Shown here piece after piece: positions 1-8,319 of a stretch of 11,945 nt of DNA. This DNA comes from Candidatus Puniceispirillum sp. (GTDB lineage Bacteria > Pseudomonadota > Alphaproteobacteria > Puniceispirillales > Puniceispirillaceae), in NCBI GenBank assembly GCA_018668795.1, contig JABJBD010000045.1, forward strand, positions 1-11,945, in the 5' to 3' direction. Below the pieces are notes generated by a model. It had not been told where the DNA came from. It saw only the letters and a list, made by a program, of their open reading frames with translations, and did not search any database. Both the position numbers and the translations under genes were made by a program. Positions within the stretch are counted from its first letter, which is position 1. Every line of letters starts with the position of its first letter.

Positions 1-26
1 GAAACACTGGCTTTGTTTGGTAATTA

Positions 27-56
27 AAAAAGCCGAGATGTTAACCTCGGCTTTTT
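27..56 (-). terminator. Rho-independent terminator of the gcvT-gcvH-gcvP operon
   Basis: A GCCGAG/CTCGGC stem (32-37 with 46-51) is extended by A-T pairs on both sides and closed by an 8-base loop. On the minus strand it is followed by six T residues, so it is a good intrinsic terminator 25 bases past the gcvP stop. The plus strand also has a five-T run, so it could stop transcription arriving from the left as well. The 26 bases before it are too few to show a neighbouring gene. Confidence 0.85.
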
Positions 57-80
57 GGTATTTGATCTAATGGAAGTGAG

Positions 81-2945
81 CTATTCAGCCGCTTGATCCC
101 ATTCGTCAGGTGTTGGACATGAACAGATCAGATTGCGATCACCAAAGGCATTATCGACACGCCCGACAGGTGGCCAATATTTATTTTGCTGATGGTTGCC
201 AGCTGGGTTGCCAGCTTCCCGGCGGCTATAGGGGTGTGTCCATTCGTCTGCTAGCATATCATCATCAGTATGCGGGGCATTGACCAACGGATTGTCATCG
301 GCAGGCCATGTACCTGAAGCAACCATGTCGATCTCATCGGCAATCGCCAGCATGGCGTCGCAGAAACGGTCTATTTCAGACAGAGATTCAGACTCGGTTG
401 GCTCAATCATCAAGGTGCCAGCCACCGGAAACGACATGGTTGGGGCATGGAAGCCAAAATCGATCAGCCGTTTGGCGACATCCTCATTCGAAATGCCAAC
501 GCTGTCCTGAAAACCTCGAACATCGATAATGCATTCATGAGCAACGCGTCCCTTTGACCCGGTGTAGAGCACCGGAAAGCGTTTACCTAGACGTGCCGCG
601 ATATAATTGGCTGATAGAATGGCTGTGCTTGTCGCATTCTTCAGCCCATCAGGACCCATCATCGCAATATAGGCATAGGTGATTGGCAGAATGCCCGCCG
701 AACCAAAGGGCGCTGCGCTTACAGGACTGTTACCGCCAAGCGGTGAGCCAGGCAGAAATTCTGCCAGATGTGCCGCTACGCCTATCGGGCCAACACCGGG
801 GCCGCCACCGCCATGCGGAATGCAGAATGTCTTATGCAGATTGAGGTGACTCACATCAGCACCAAACTGCGGCAAAGAGCAATGTCCGACAAGGGCATTC
901 AGATTGGCACCATCAACATATACCTGACCGCCCGCATCATGCACCATCGAACATATGTCGGTGATTGATTCTTCAAATACGCCATGCGTTGACGGATAGG
1001 TTACCATAATCGCCGCGATGGCATCACGATGGGCATCTATTTTGGCCTGTAGATCATTGATATCGACATTGCCGTCATCATCACATTTAACCACGGTCAC
1101 TTTCATGCCAGCCATTGCGGCCGAGGCCGGATTCGTGCCATGTGCAGAAGACGGGATCAGGCAGATATTACGATGACCTTCATTACGCGATTCATGATAA
1201 CGCTTGATTGCCAGCAGACCGGCAAATTCACCTTGTGAACCGGCGTTGGGCTGAAGCGATACGGCGGCATAGCCCGTACATGCAGCCAGCATCTGCTCCA
1301 ACTCGTCGATCATCTGCTTGTATCCGGTGGCCTGATCCGCAGGAACATAAGGATGTATCTTGGCAAATTCAGGCCATGTGACCGGCATCATTTCTGCCGT
1401 TGCGTTCAGTTTCATTGTGCATGACCCAAGCGGAATCATACAGCGGTCAAGCGCCAGATCACGATCGGCAAGGCGGCGCATATAGCGTAGCATCTCGGTT
1501 TCGGTGCGATAGGCATGGAACACCGGATGCTGCATAAAGCTATCATTTCGGCGCAGATTATCGGGGATGGTGGTGGCTGGCTGATCTGCATCAACCCTAG
1601 CGCCAAGCGCAACCAGAATATCGGCAAGCGCATCATCATTGCTGGTTTCGTCAAAGCTGACCGCGATCGCGCCATCCAGCTTGCGAATATTAAAGCCAGC
1701 ATCCAGAGCCGCTGTGACCAGAGCGTCGGCGTCATCAGCCGCTTCGATGGTAACCGTATCGAAAAACGTCTCATATCGGATAATGCGACCTGATTTTTGC
1801 ATGGCACTGGCAAAGCAACAGGCAAGACTATGTGTGTTTCTGGCAATCCGGATCAATCCTTCGGGGCCATGCCATAAACCATAAAAACCAGCCATAACCG
1901 CTAGCAGAACCTGTGCGGTACATATGTTAGATGTCGCCTTCTCACGCCGTATATGCTGTTCGCGTGTTTGCAGGGCTAGTCGATAGGCTGGACGACCATT
2001 TGCATCCTGAGATACGCCAACAAGACGCCCCGGGATTGATCGTTGCAATTTTGTTGTCACGGCAAAGAAGGCTGCATGTGGCCCCCCATAGCCAAAGGGA
2101 ACACCAAAACGCTGGGCACTGCCAGCGACAATATCCGCGCCCATTTTGCTGGGTGTTTTGAGCATCGTCAGTGCCAGCAAGTCGGTAGCTACAACAGCTA
2201 ATGCACCAGCCGCGTGAAGTGCCGCTATCGGTGATGTGAGATCGGCAATTTTACCGGTGCTCGATGGATAGCTGAACAAGGCGCCAAAACAAGTTTCTGG
2301 AACATCAAAGCCACCATCAATATCGGCAAGGTCAAATGTTTCAAGCTTGATACCAATCGGTTCAGCCCGGGTTTTCAGGACAGCCAATGTTTGTGGATGT
2401 GTATCGGAGTCAACCAGGAACATGTTCGCTTTGCCACGATTGGAACGATAAGCAAGTGCCATGCCCTCGGCAATGGCGGTGGCTTCGTCAAGCAAAGAGC
2501 CATTGGCAATGTCCATGCCTGTTAACTCTGTGACCATTGTCTGAAAGTTCAGAATAGCTTCAAGTCGGCCTTGCGAAATTTCTGGTTGGTAAGGTGTATA
2601 AGCAGTGTACCATGCTGGATTTTCCAGCACATTTCGCTGTATCACTGGCGGTGTATGACAGTCATAATATCCCATGCCAATTAACGACGTCTTGATCTGG
2701 TTCTGTTTGGCCAGTGCATATAGTTTGTTAAGTGCCTCAGCTTCGGATAGTGCCGGATCAATTTTCATATTATCTTTGCGCAATAGGCTGGCAGGTATCA
2801 CCTCGTTCAAAAACGCATCAATATTTGCAACATTTAGCGTCTGCAACATTATTTTCGAATCAGCATCATTCAGGCCTATATGGCGTGTTTGAAATGCAGC
2901 TTGTGGGGTGCCATGTGGCATGTTGGTGACATTTATGGGGGACAT
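81..2945 (-). CDS. gcvP: Glycine dehydrogenase (decarboxylating), glycine cleavage system P protein
   Basis: This is the PLP-dependent P protein. It decarboxylates glycine and passes the aminomethyl group to the lipoyl arm of GcvH. At 954 residues it is the full-length single-chain form, close to the length of the E. coli protein, rather than the two-subunit form. Visible signatures are an N-terminal RHIG at 21-24, [18 protein letters not shown] at about 150-167, [11 protein letters not shown] at 505-515, [11 protein letters not shown] at 599-609, and the PLP lysine K705 in LNLHKTF, followed by the glycine-rich loop [12 protein letters not shown] (711-722). The reading frame is open 10 codons further upstream, but the ATG at 2945 is chosen because an AGAGGAG Shine-Dalgarno sits six to seven bases before it. 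It lies 22 bases after gcvH and is the last gene before the terminator. No frameshift or missing motif is seen. Confidence 0.97.
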   Translation of the reverse strand: MSPINVTNMPHGTPQAAFQTRHIGLNDADSKIMLQTLNVANIDAFLNEVIPASLLRKDNMKIDPALSEAEALNKLYALAKQNQIKTSLIGMGYYDCHTPPVIQRNVLENPAWYTAYTPYQPEISQGRLEAILNFQTMVTELTGMDIANGSLLDEATAIAEGMALAYRSNRGKANMFLVDSDTHPQTLAVLKTRAEPIGIKLETFDLADIDGGFDVPETCFGALFSYPSSTGKIADLTSPIAALHAAGALAVVATDLLALTMLKTPSKMGADIVAGSAQRFGVPFGYGGPHAAFFAVTTKLQRSIPGRLVGVSQDANGRPAYRLALQTREQHIRREKATSNICTAQVLLAVMAGFYGLWHGPEGLIRIARNTHSLACCFASAMQKSGRIIRYETFFDTVTIEAADDADALVTAALDAGFNIRKLDGAIAVSFDETSNDDALADILVALGARVDADQPATTIPDNLRRNDSFMQHPVFHAYRTETEMLRYMRRLADRDLALDRCMIPLGSCTMKLNATAEMMPVTWPEFAKIHPYVPADQATGYKQMIDELEQMLAACTGYAAVSLQPNAGSQGEFAGLLAIKRYHESRNEGHRNICLIPSSAHGTNPASAAMAGMKVTVVKCDDDGNVDINDLQAKIDAHRDAIAAIMVTYPSTHGVFEESITDICSMVHDAGGQVYVDGANLNALVGHCSLPQFGADVSHLNLHKTFCIPHGGGGPGVGPIGVAAHLAEFLPGSPLGGNSPVSAAPFGSAGILPITYAYIAMMGPDGLKNATSTAILSANYIAARLGKRFPVLYTGSKGRVAHECIIDVRGFQDSVGISNEDVAKRLIDFGFHAPTMSFPVAGTLMIEPTESESLSEIDRFCDAMLAIADEIDMVASGTWPADDNPLVNAPHTDDDMLADEWTHPYSRREAGNPAGNHQQNKYWPPVGRVDNAFGDRNLICSCPTPDEWDQAAE

Positions 2946-2967
2946 GTCAGACTCCTCTTGGATAAAA

Positions 2968-3330
2968 TTATGCAATCATTGCTTGGTAAGCGTCGTCGTC
3001 CATCATCTCGTCCAGATCGCTGGCATCGTTGACTTTGACTTTGAACAGCCAGCAATCCATCGCGGATTCGGGAGTGATTGCTGAAAGATCGTCAAGCAGG
3101 GCCGTATTGACCTCGATGATTTCACCTGATGCAGGGCTGTAGATATCGGAGGCGGCTTTTACCGATTCAAAAACCGCAACAGCATCGCCCTTATCGACAT
3201 TTATGCCAACATCGGGGAGCTCAATAAACACAATATCACCTAGTTGCTCGATTGCGTGTGGCGAGATGCCGACAGTGCCGGTATCGCCATTCAGGTCAAT
3301 CCATTCATGGTCTTCGCTATATTTAATCAT
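2968..3330 (-). CDS. gcvH: Glycine cleavage system H protein (lipoyl carrier)
   Basis: This small lipoyl-bearing shuttle protein carries the aminomethyl group from GcvP to GcvT and is then reoxidised by the L protein, dihydrolipoamide dehydrogenase, whose gene is not in the window. The 120-residue length is slightly short but normal for the family. The N-terminus [11 protein letters not shown] is typical. The lipoylation site is K58 in the motif [13 protein letters not shown], and the C-terminal part GEIIEVN...PE follows the usual beta-sandwich pattern. An AAGGAG Shine-Dalgarno lies six bases before the ATG at 3330. It is the middle gene of the operon, 25 bases after the gcvT stop and 22 bases before gcvP, so co-transcription is very likely. 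It needs LipA/LipB or an equivalent for maturation; neither is encoded here. Confidence 0.97.
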   Translation of the reverse strand: MIKYSEDHEWIDLNGDTGTVGISPHAIEQLGDIVFIELPDVGINVDKGDAVAVFESVKAASDIYSPASGEIIEVNTALLDDLSAITPESAMDCWLFKVKVNDASDLDEMMDDDAYQAMIA

Positions 3331-3355
3331 GGGGGACTCCTTTACTGGTTATAAA

Positions 3356-4495
3356 TTAGCCGCGGTAAAATCGATGCGGCACAAGTGGCAGATCGGCCAC
3401 GATAATGGGGGTAGGTTTGCCGCGCGTATCGGCCATCAGGCGGGTGCCCGAATGTGCAAATTCAGTACTGACAAATCCGATCGCGGCAGGGGCGTCAAGG
3501 CTTGGGGCAAAGCCACCAGAAGATACGAATCCAATCTCGATTTCATCTTCTGCATCCCCATGTTTCAAAATAGTGCCATCACGTACTGGCCTTTTACCTT
3601 CAGGCAATAACCCGACCAGTCTGCGTCCTGCGCCATTGTTCAGATCAGCCAGAATATGTTTGGCACCGGGGAAATCACCAGCTTCGCGCCGCCGTTTTGA
3701 CACAGCAAAGCCAAGCCCCGCTTCGACCGGATTAATAGTTTCGCTGAGTTCATGACCCCATAAAGGCAAACCAGCTTCCATGCGAAGTGTATCTCGCGCA
3801 CCAAGTCCAGCCAGATGCACATCGTTATGCGCGGCTAGTGCTGTAGTGATGTCAATGATAGCCTCATTCGGGATGGAAATTTCAAATCCGTCCTCACCCG
3901 TATAGCCAGAACGGGTTAAAGTAACTTTGGTGCCCATTAAAGTGGCATGACGGATATCCATAAAATTAAAGTCAGCCATATCGACATCAAGCGCGATGCC
4001 TAGATCCTGAAGCACGGAAGCTGCCTTTGGCCCTTGCAGGGCAATTAACGATAGTTCGTCATGGACAGTCATGCTTATGTTTTCGCCAAGATGCGCTTTA
4101 AGGTGGGCGATGTCGTGATCGGCACGGCCAGCATTGGCGACCAGTTGCAAAAGACCATCAAGTCTGGCGATCATCAAATCGTCCAAAACACCACCATTGT
4201 CATCAAGGAACATCGAATACCGCACTCGACCTTCGCCAATCAGGCCAAGATCAGTGGGTGTAAGTTTTGCGAGCATGGTTTCAACAGCAGACCCATCTTC
4301 AGATGCCTCAAAGGAGATCTGCGCCATATGCGAAACATCAAATAAGCCGCATGTCGTCCGTGTAGCTATGTGTTCGGCTTTGATTCCTGATGGATATTGC
4401 ACAGGCATATCCCAGCCAGCAAACGGCACCATACGGGCACCTGCGGCAACATGAAAATCAAATAATGTAGTTTTACGATTATCCACTTTTGGCAT
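3356..4495 (-). CDS. gcvT: Aminomethyltransferase, glycine cleavage system T protein
   Basis: This tetrahydrofolate-dependent enzyme releases ammonia from the aminomethyl-lipoyl GcvH and forms 5,10-methylene-tetrahydrofolate. The 379-residue length is normal for the family. Landmarks are [16 protein letters not shown] at 19-34, LFDVSHM at 51-57, GGVLDDL at 101-107 (the first aspartate, D105, aligns with the catalytic aspartate of the family), GYTGEDGFE at 197-205, and [19 protein letters not shown] at 232-250. Related folate enzymes such as dimethylglycine or sarcosine dehydrogenase share this fold, but length and context with gcvH and gcvP settle the call. It is the first gene of the operon, directly behind the glycine riboswitch. 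The start ATG at 4495 fits the family N-terminus, but its only purine-rich stretch (GGGA) touches the ATG, so the ribosome binding site is poor. Confidence 0.96.
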   Translation of the reverse strand: MPKVDNRKTTLFDFHVAAGARMVPFAGWDMPVQYPSGIKAEHIATRTTCGLFDVSHMAQISFEASEDGSAVETMLAKLTPTDLGLIGEGRVRYSMFLDDNGGVLDDLMIARLDGLLQLVANAGRADHDIAHLKAHLGENISMTVHDELSLIALQGPKAASVLQDLGIALDVDMADFNFMDIRHATLMGTKVTLTRSGYTGEDGFEISIPNEAIIDITTALAAHNDVHLAGLGARDTLRMEAGLPLWGHELSETINPVEAGLGFAVSKRRREAGDFPGAKHILADLNNGAGRRLVGLLPEGKRPVRDGTILKHGDAEDEIEIGFVSSGGFAPSLDAPAAIGFVSTEFAHSGTRLMADTRGKPTPIIVADLPLVPHRFYRG

Positions 4496-4511
4496 TCCCA
4501 GTTTCAGCTAC

Positions 4512-4547
4512 AAAAAGATTCATATATCGATCACTCGATAATGAACC
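4512..4547 (-). terminator. Putative riboswitch-controlled attenuator hairpin
   Basis: Read on the minus strand, bases 4547-4535 (13 bases) pair with 4530-4517 (14 bases) around a GTGA tetraloop. The stem has one bulged A and one G-T pair, and TTTTT follows directly at 4516-4512. The innermost six pairs, TATCGA/TCGATA, are perfect. The stem is AT-rich, so it would be a weak intrinsic terminator. It sits just after the CAGAG closing strand of the second glycine aptamer and 17 bases before gcvT, where an expression platform is expected. The terminator role is inferred from layout. Confidence 0.6.
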
Positions 4548-4549
4548 CC

Positions 4550-4766
4550 CTCTGTCGCTGTAACCTGAGAGATTAGCCATGTGACGCAAATGCTTCGCGT
4601 CATTATGGTTGTCCCCGTCGGTGAGCACTGCCGTGCCACTTTCCAGAGTGCTTACATGATAAAGTACTGGTACCTGAGAGTTTAGTGGGGTGTTGCTCCT
4701 TCGGTGCCAACTTCGACTGTTCTGCGGATTATACAGATTAACAGGCGGCTGGACTCTCCCCTACCA
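4550..4766 (-). promoter_or_regulatory. Tandem glycine riboswitch (two aptamers) in the gcvT leader
   Basis: Two glycine aptamers lie head to tail on the minus strand. Aptamer 1 (4766-4668) is closed by a TGGTA/TACCA P1 helix (4762-4766 with 4668-4672). It contains GGGGAGAGTC at 4761-4752, GCACCGAAGGAGCAAC at 4707-4692 and the conserved CTCTCAGG at 4680-4673. Aptamer 2 (4648-4550) is closed by CTCTG/CAGAG (4644-4648 with 4550-4554). It carries CACCGACGGGGACAACC near 4624-4608, a variable arm with a GACGC/GCGTC stem (4583-4601), and its own CTCTCAGG at 4571-4564 leading into the typical CGACAGAGGGGG end. In known members, glycine binding turns on downstream glycine cleavage genes, which matches gcvT-gcvH-gcvP here. 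Confidence 0.95.
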
Positions 4767-4782
4767 TGTGTTAAGCATCATT

Positions 4783-4811
4783 AAGTTATCGTAGATATTC
4801 TGGTTTGGCAA
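4783..4811 (-). promoter_or_regulatory. Candidate promoter of the gcv operon
   Basis: On the minus strand, TTGCCA (4811-4806) is separated by 17 bases from TAACTT (4788-4783). The -35 box matches the sigma-70 consensus at five of six positions, but the -10 box at only three. A start near 4776 would place the first base about ten nucleotides ahead of aptamer 1, which is the expected geometry. The weak -10 box keeps confidence low. Confidence 0.35.
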
Positions 4812-5064
4812 GCTTGTTAATCAGACATATGGTTCTGTCTATAATTAAAAACATTACCAAGACATTGTTGATCTTTTGAATCAAAAAATACTGTGCCAAA
4901 GATGAACTGCATCTAAAATAATACAAGATTAATAAATAGCATGTCATGGCGTGACTTGTGTTGTTGGCGGCTTATGCCCATATCCAATCTTGAACGAAGG
5001 CAGGATAATCTGTCTCAGGACATAACTTCGCGGTTTTTAGAGACCAATTCGGGAGAGATATACG
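4812..5064. other. Divergent intergenic region between the gcv operon and pepF
   Basis: Together with the riboswitch leader this makes a 569-base stretch between gcvT and pepF. This part is AT-rich and holds no recognisable gene. It contains two small inverted repeats, AGACA/TGTCT (4823-4827 with 4836-4840) and TTGAT/ATCAA (4868-4872 with 4880-4884), which could be operator half-sites but match no motif I can name. A GATAAT at 5004-5009 could be the pepF -10 box, but I see no convincing -35 box upstream of it. The pepF ribosome binding site, GGGAGAG, starts at 5051. Confidence 0.5.
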
Positions 5065-6843
5065 ATGTTAGACAATAGCCCCGTTTGGGATCTAAGTGAT
5101 CTATATACCGATATTGATGACAAACGCATTGGGTCAGATATCAGTTCATGCCGCAAAGACAGTGTCTTGTTGCAAAAACAATGGGAAGGCAAACTTGACA
5201 AGGCCACGGGCGCTGAACTGGCTGAGGTTATCAGCCGTTATGAAATGATTATCGAACGGCTAGGTCGGGTGCAAAGTCATGCACAATTGCTATTTGCCGC
5301 CAATACAGCTGATGCCAATATTGCTAAACATCATCAGTCGATGCGCGAAGCGGGTGCGGAAATTGGCGCACAATTGCTGTTTGTCGAGCTTGAGATTGCA
5401 ACGTTTGATGATGCGCATATGAATTGGGCAATGGAAACGCCCAATCTTGCGCATTGGGCACCATGGATTCGCCGGGTTCGTGCGATGGCGCCATATCAAC
5501 TTTCAGCTGATATGGAAAAGATGCTGGCTGAACAGGGGCCAACAGGTCGTGGGGCATGGGTGCGCCTGTTTGATGAAACAGCAACGGCGATGCGTTTTAC
5601 GTTTCAGGGCGATGAAGTCACCGAAGCCGAAATTCTTGATATGCTGTCTAGTGCCAACGCTGCACATCGCAAGGAAGCTGGCCTGTCACTATCTAATACA
5701 CTCAAAGCAAATGAACGTCTTTTATCTCTGATTATAAATACGATTGCCAAGGATAAGGAAATTGAAGATCGCTGGCGTGGGTTTGGCCGACCAGTGGCGT
5801 CACGCAACCTTGCCAATGATGTCGATGACAATGTTGTCGATGCGCTGGTTCATGCTGTTAATGAACGTAATGCCGATTTGTCGCATCGCTACTACAGTCT
5901 GAAAGCAAGCTGGATGGGGCAAAGCCAGCTTGACTGGTGGGATCGTAATGCACCGCTTCAAACAGATGATGATCGCGATTTTTCATGGCAGGAAGCCCGT
6001 GATATTGTGCTTGGTGCTTTTGGTGGTTTTGATCAGGACATGGCAACGGTTGCGAAGCCATTTTTTGACAATAACTGGATTGATGCGTCGCCGCGTTCTG
6101 GAAAATCGTCTGGTGCGTTTTCACATCCGGTAGTGCCGTCAGCACATCCCTATATTCTGATGAATTTTTCAGGTAAAGCGCGTGATGTGATGACTTTGGC
6201 GCATGAAATGGGGCACGGTGTTCACCAATGCCTTGCGGCTGATAAAGGTTATCTGATGTCGGATACGCCCCTTACGCTTGCAGAAACGGCGTCGGTTTTT
6301 GCCGAAATGCTGGCGTTTCGTCGGTTACTGGATTCAACGGAAAATCCATCGGCACGACGCGTGTTGCTGGCTGGCAAGGTCGAAGACATGCTTAATACAG
6401 TGGTACGACAGATCGCCTTTCATAATTTTGAATCAGCCTTGCATGATGCGCGTCGTTCATCCGAATTGATGCCCGAAGAGATTTCAGATATCTGGATGGA
6501 AACCCAGCGTGCCGCTTTGGGACAGGGAGTCAAGATGGGTGATGACTATCGCCCTGTCTGGAGTTATGTGCCACATTTTGTGCATACACCATTCTATGTT
6601 TACGCCTATGCCTTTGGTGATTGTCTGGTGAATGCTCTGTGGCAGAATTATCAGACTGCGCTTGCCAATGACGATGAAGCTAGTTTTGTAACCAAATATA
6701 AAGCCCTGCTTAGCGCAGGCGGTACTGAACGCTATGATGTGGCGCTAGCCAAGTTTGGTCTTGATGCAGGTGATCCGGCCTTTTGGTCAACCGGCCTTGA
6801 TATGATTAGTAATATGATTGATGAGTTAGAAAGTCTGGCATAA
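5065..6843 (+). CDS. pepF: Oligoendopeptidase F, M3-family zinc metallopeptidase
   Basis: This is a cytoplasmic zinc peptidase that cuts short peptides. The 592-residue length is usual for the PepF branch of family M3. The zinc site is clear: HEMGH at 380-384 gives the two histidine ligands (H380, H384) and the catalytic glutamate E381, and E407 in LAETASVF, 23 residues after H384, is the expected third ligand. The C-terminal FYVYAYAFGD stretch (510-519) is another M3 signature. The N-terminal half is helical and acidic, with no signal peptide or membrane segment. A GGGAGAG Shine-Dalgarno precedes the ATG by seven bases. The TAA stop overlaps the next gene's ATG by one base, so the two are probably translated from one mRNA. 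Its physiological substrate cannot be told from the sequence. Confidence 0.94.
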   Translation: MLDNSPVWDLSDLYTDIDDKRIGSDISSCRKDSVLLQKQWEGKLDKATGAELAEVISRYEMIIERLGRVQSHAQLLFAANTADANIAKHHQSMREAGAEIGAQLLFVELEIATFDDAHMNWAMETPNLAHWAPWIRRVRAMAPYQLSADMEKMLAEQGPTGRGAWVRLFDETATAMRFTFQGDEVTEAEILDMLSSANAAHRKEAGLSLSNTLKANERLLSLIINTIAKDKEIEDRWRGFGRPVASRNLANDVDDNVVDALVHAVNERNADLSHRYYSLKASWMGQSQLDWWDRNAPLQTDDDRDFSWQEARDIVLGAFGGFDQDMATVAKPFFDNNWIDASPRSGKSSGAFSHPVVPSAHPYILMNFSGKARDVMTLAHEMGHGVHQCLAADKGYLMSDTPLTLAETASVFAEMLAFRRLLDSTENPSARRVLLAGKVEDMLNTVVRQIAFHNFESALHDARRSSELMPEEISDIWMETQRAALGQGVKMGDDYRPVWSYVPHFVHTPFYVYAYAFGDCLVNALWQNYQTALANDDEASFVTKYKALLSAGGTERYDVALAKFGLDAGDPAFWSTGLDMISNMIDELESLA

Positions 6844-8216
6844 TGACATCTGAAGATAATAGTTCACCTGACCGCGAAAGACAGTTTGGCGGGCGGCTTC
6901 GCCGTTATGCCCAGGTCACATCGACAATGGGCGGTTTAGCTGCACGCGTGGCTGGCGAACGATATTTAGGATTTGATATTGATCGTGGCAAACATGCTGC
7001 TGATTTGCGCAAAGCACTTGGTGGGCTGAAAGGTCCGATCATGAAAGTGGCGCAAATTCTATCAACTATCCCCGATGCCTTGCCGCCTGAATATGCGGAT
7101 GAGCTAGCAAGCCTTCAGGCTGATGCCCCGGCCATGGGTTGGCTGTTTACACGTCGGCGAATGGCGTCGGAACTTGGCGCGGACTGGCAGGAAAAATTCA
7201 CCAGTTTTTCAAGGGATGCTGTTTCAGCGGCATCGCTAGGTCAGGTACATCAGGCGACGTCGTTGGATGGTGACAAACTGGCAGTCAAATTACAATATCC
7301 TGATATGCAATCAGCGATTGAGGCTGATTTGCGCCAACTTAAACTTCTCTTTCAACTCTATGAACGTTATGACTCAGCAATCTCGACCCGCGATATTTAT
7401 GACGAATTATCCGACCGTCTGAAAGAAGAGCTCGATTATAGACGTGAAGCTGCCAACCTACGGCTTTATAGCTATATGTTGCGCGATGAAGCCGTTGTCA
7501 CCTTGCCTGAATATGTTCCTGAATTATCATCCGGCCGTTTATTGACAATGAGTTGGCTCGAGGGCACCCGTGTTATGCCCTTTCTTGAGACAGCCCCAAG
7601 CCAAGAAACGCGCAATGAAATTGCCAAGAACATGTTCCGGGTCTGGTATGTACCATTTTATTACTATGGTGTGATTCATGGTGACCCACATTTGGGTAAT
7701 TATTCACTACGTGATGATAACACGATCAATTTGATGGATTTTGGCTCGATACGCCTATTCCGCCCACAATTTGTTGCTGGCGTTATTGAATTGTATAAAG
7801 CGTTGCGTGACCAGAACCGTGATCAGGCGGTTGATGCCTATGAACGCTGGGGCTTTACGGGTCTTGATAATGAAGCGATCTCGGTTTTGAATATGTGGGC
7901 TGAATTTATCTATGCGCCGCTTCTCGAAGATAAAGTGCGCCCCATTCAGGAAATGCGTAATGGCAAGGCTGGTCGTGAGCTGGCTGGTAAGGTTCATCAG
8001 GAACTCAAACGTATAGGAGGCATTAAGCCTCCGCGTGAATTTGTGCTGATGGATCGGGCCGCAGTAGGGCTTGGATCAGTATTCATGCATCTGGGTGCCG
8101 AGGTTAATTGGCACAATCTGTTCCATGATTTGATTGATGATTTTGATGTCAATAAGCTGGCCAAACGACAAGCCGAAGCAGCCAAGTTTGCCGATATTCC
8201 AGAAGGTCTTTTATAA
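6843..8216 (+). CDS. ABC1/UbiB (AarF/ADCK) family atypical kinase-like protein
   Basis: This belongs to the protein-kinase-like ABC1 family, whose best-known members (UbiB, Coq8/ADCK3) support ubiquinone biosynthesis, apparently as ATPases. Motifs in order are KVAQ at 68-71, where the family usually has KxGQ; the alanine-rich nucleotide loop SAASLGQVH at 128-136; the ATP-binding lysine K149 in LAVKLQ; EELDYRREAANL at 195-206; the catalytic loop HGDPHLGN at 279-286; and the metal-binding DFG at 299-301. All core catalytic residues are present. It has 457 residues and lacks the C-terminal hydrophobic helices of E. coli UbiB, so it is probably not an integral membrane protein. Because the substrate is unknown and many genomes have several ABC1 paralogues, no symbol is assigned. 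Its ATG lies in the TAATG overlap with the pepF stop and has no strong ribosome binding site, suggesting translational coupling. Confidence 0.9.
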   Translation: MTSEDNSSPDRERQFGGRLRRYAQVTSTMGGLAARVAGERYLGFDIDRGKHAADLRKALGGLKGPIMKVAQILSTIPDALPPEYADELASLQADAPAMGWLFTRRRMASELGADWQEKFTSFSRDAVSAASLGQVHQATSLDGDKLAVKLQYPDMQSAIEADLRQLKLLFQLYERYDSAISTRDIYDELSDRLKEELDYRREAANLRLYSYMLRDEAVVTLPEYVPELSSGRLLTMSWLEGTRVMPFLETAPSQETRNEIAKNMFRVWYVPFYYYGVIHGDPHLGNYSLRDDNTINLMDFGSIRLFRPQFVAGVIELYKALRDQNRDQAVDAYERWGFTGLDNEAISVLNMWAEFIYAPLLEDKVRPIQEMRNGKAGRELAGKVHQELKRIGGIKPPREFVLMDRAAVGLGSVFMHLGAEVNWHNLFHDLIDDFDVNKLAKRQAEAAKFADIPEGLL

Positions 8217-8319
8217 AAGGCCTATTATTTTTTAAAGTTATTAGATATAAAGTTCTGGCTATAACGTCTAAGTGCTTATAAAGGGAGTAATGAACACTAG
8301 ACAATAACAAGGATTTTAT

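Noticed and set aside
1..26. Possible gene end at the left edge
   Set aside because: Too little sequence to identify a frame or product.
768..968. Plus-strand open frame inside gcvP, and the many similar frames antisense to gcvP and gcvT
   Set aside because: They lie wholly inside well-supported genes on the opposite strand, lack ribosome binding sites and show no recognisable family motifs; they are by-products of the real coding frames.
2946..2975. Ten-codon N-terminal extension of gcvP overlapping the gcvH stop
   Set aside because: The strong AGAGGAG site lies within the extension and is spaced for the ATG at 2945, so the longer start is not credible.
4823..4884. Two short inverted repeats upstream of the gcv promoter as operators
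   Set aside because: Five-base arms in AT-rich sequence are expected by chance, and neither matches a known regulator site such as that of GcvA.
8209..8220. CTTTTATAAAAG palindrome at the end of the ABC1-family gene as a terminator
   Set aside because: The two-base centre leaves no room for a loop and the stem has almost no GC, so it would not terminate transcription; the T-rich run after it is not preceded by a stable stem.
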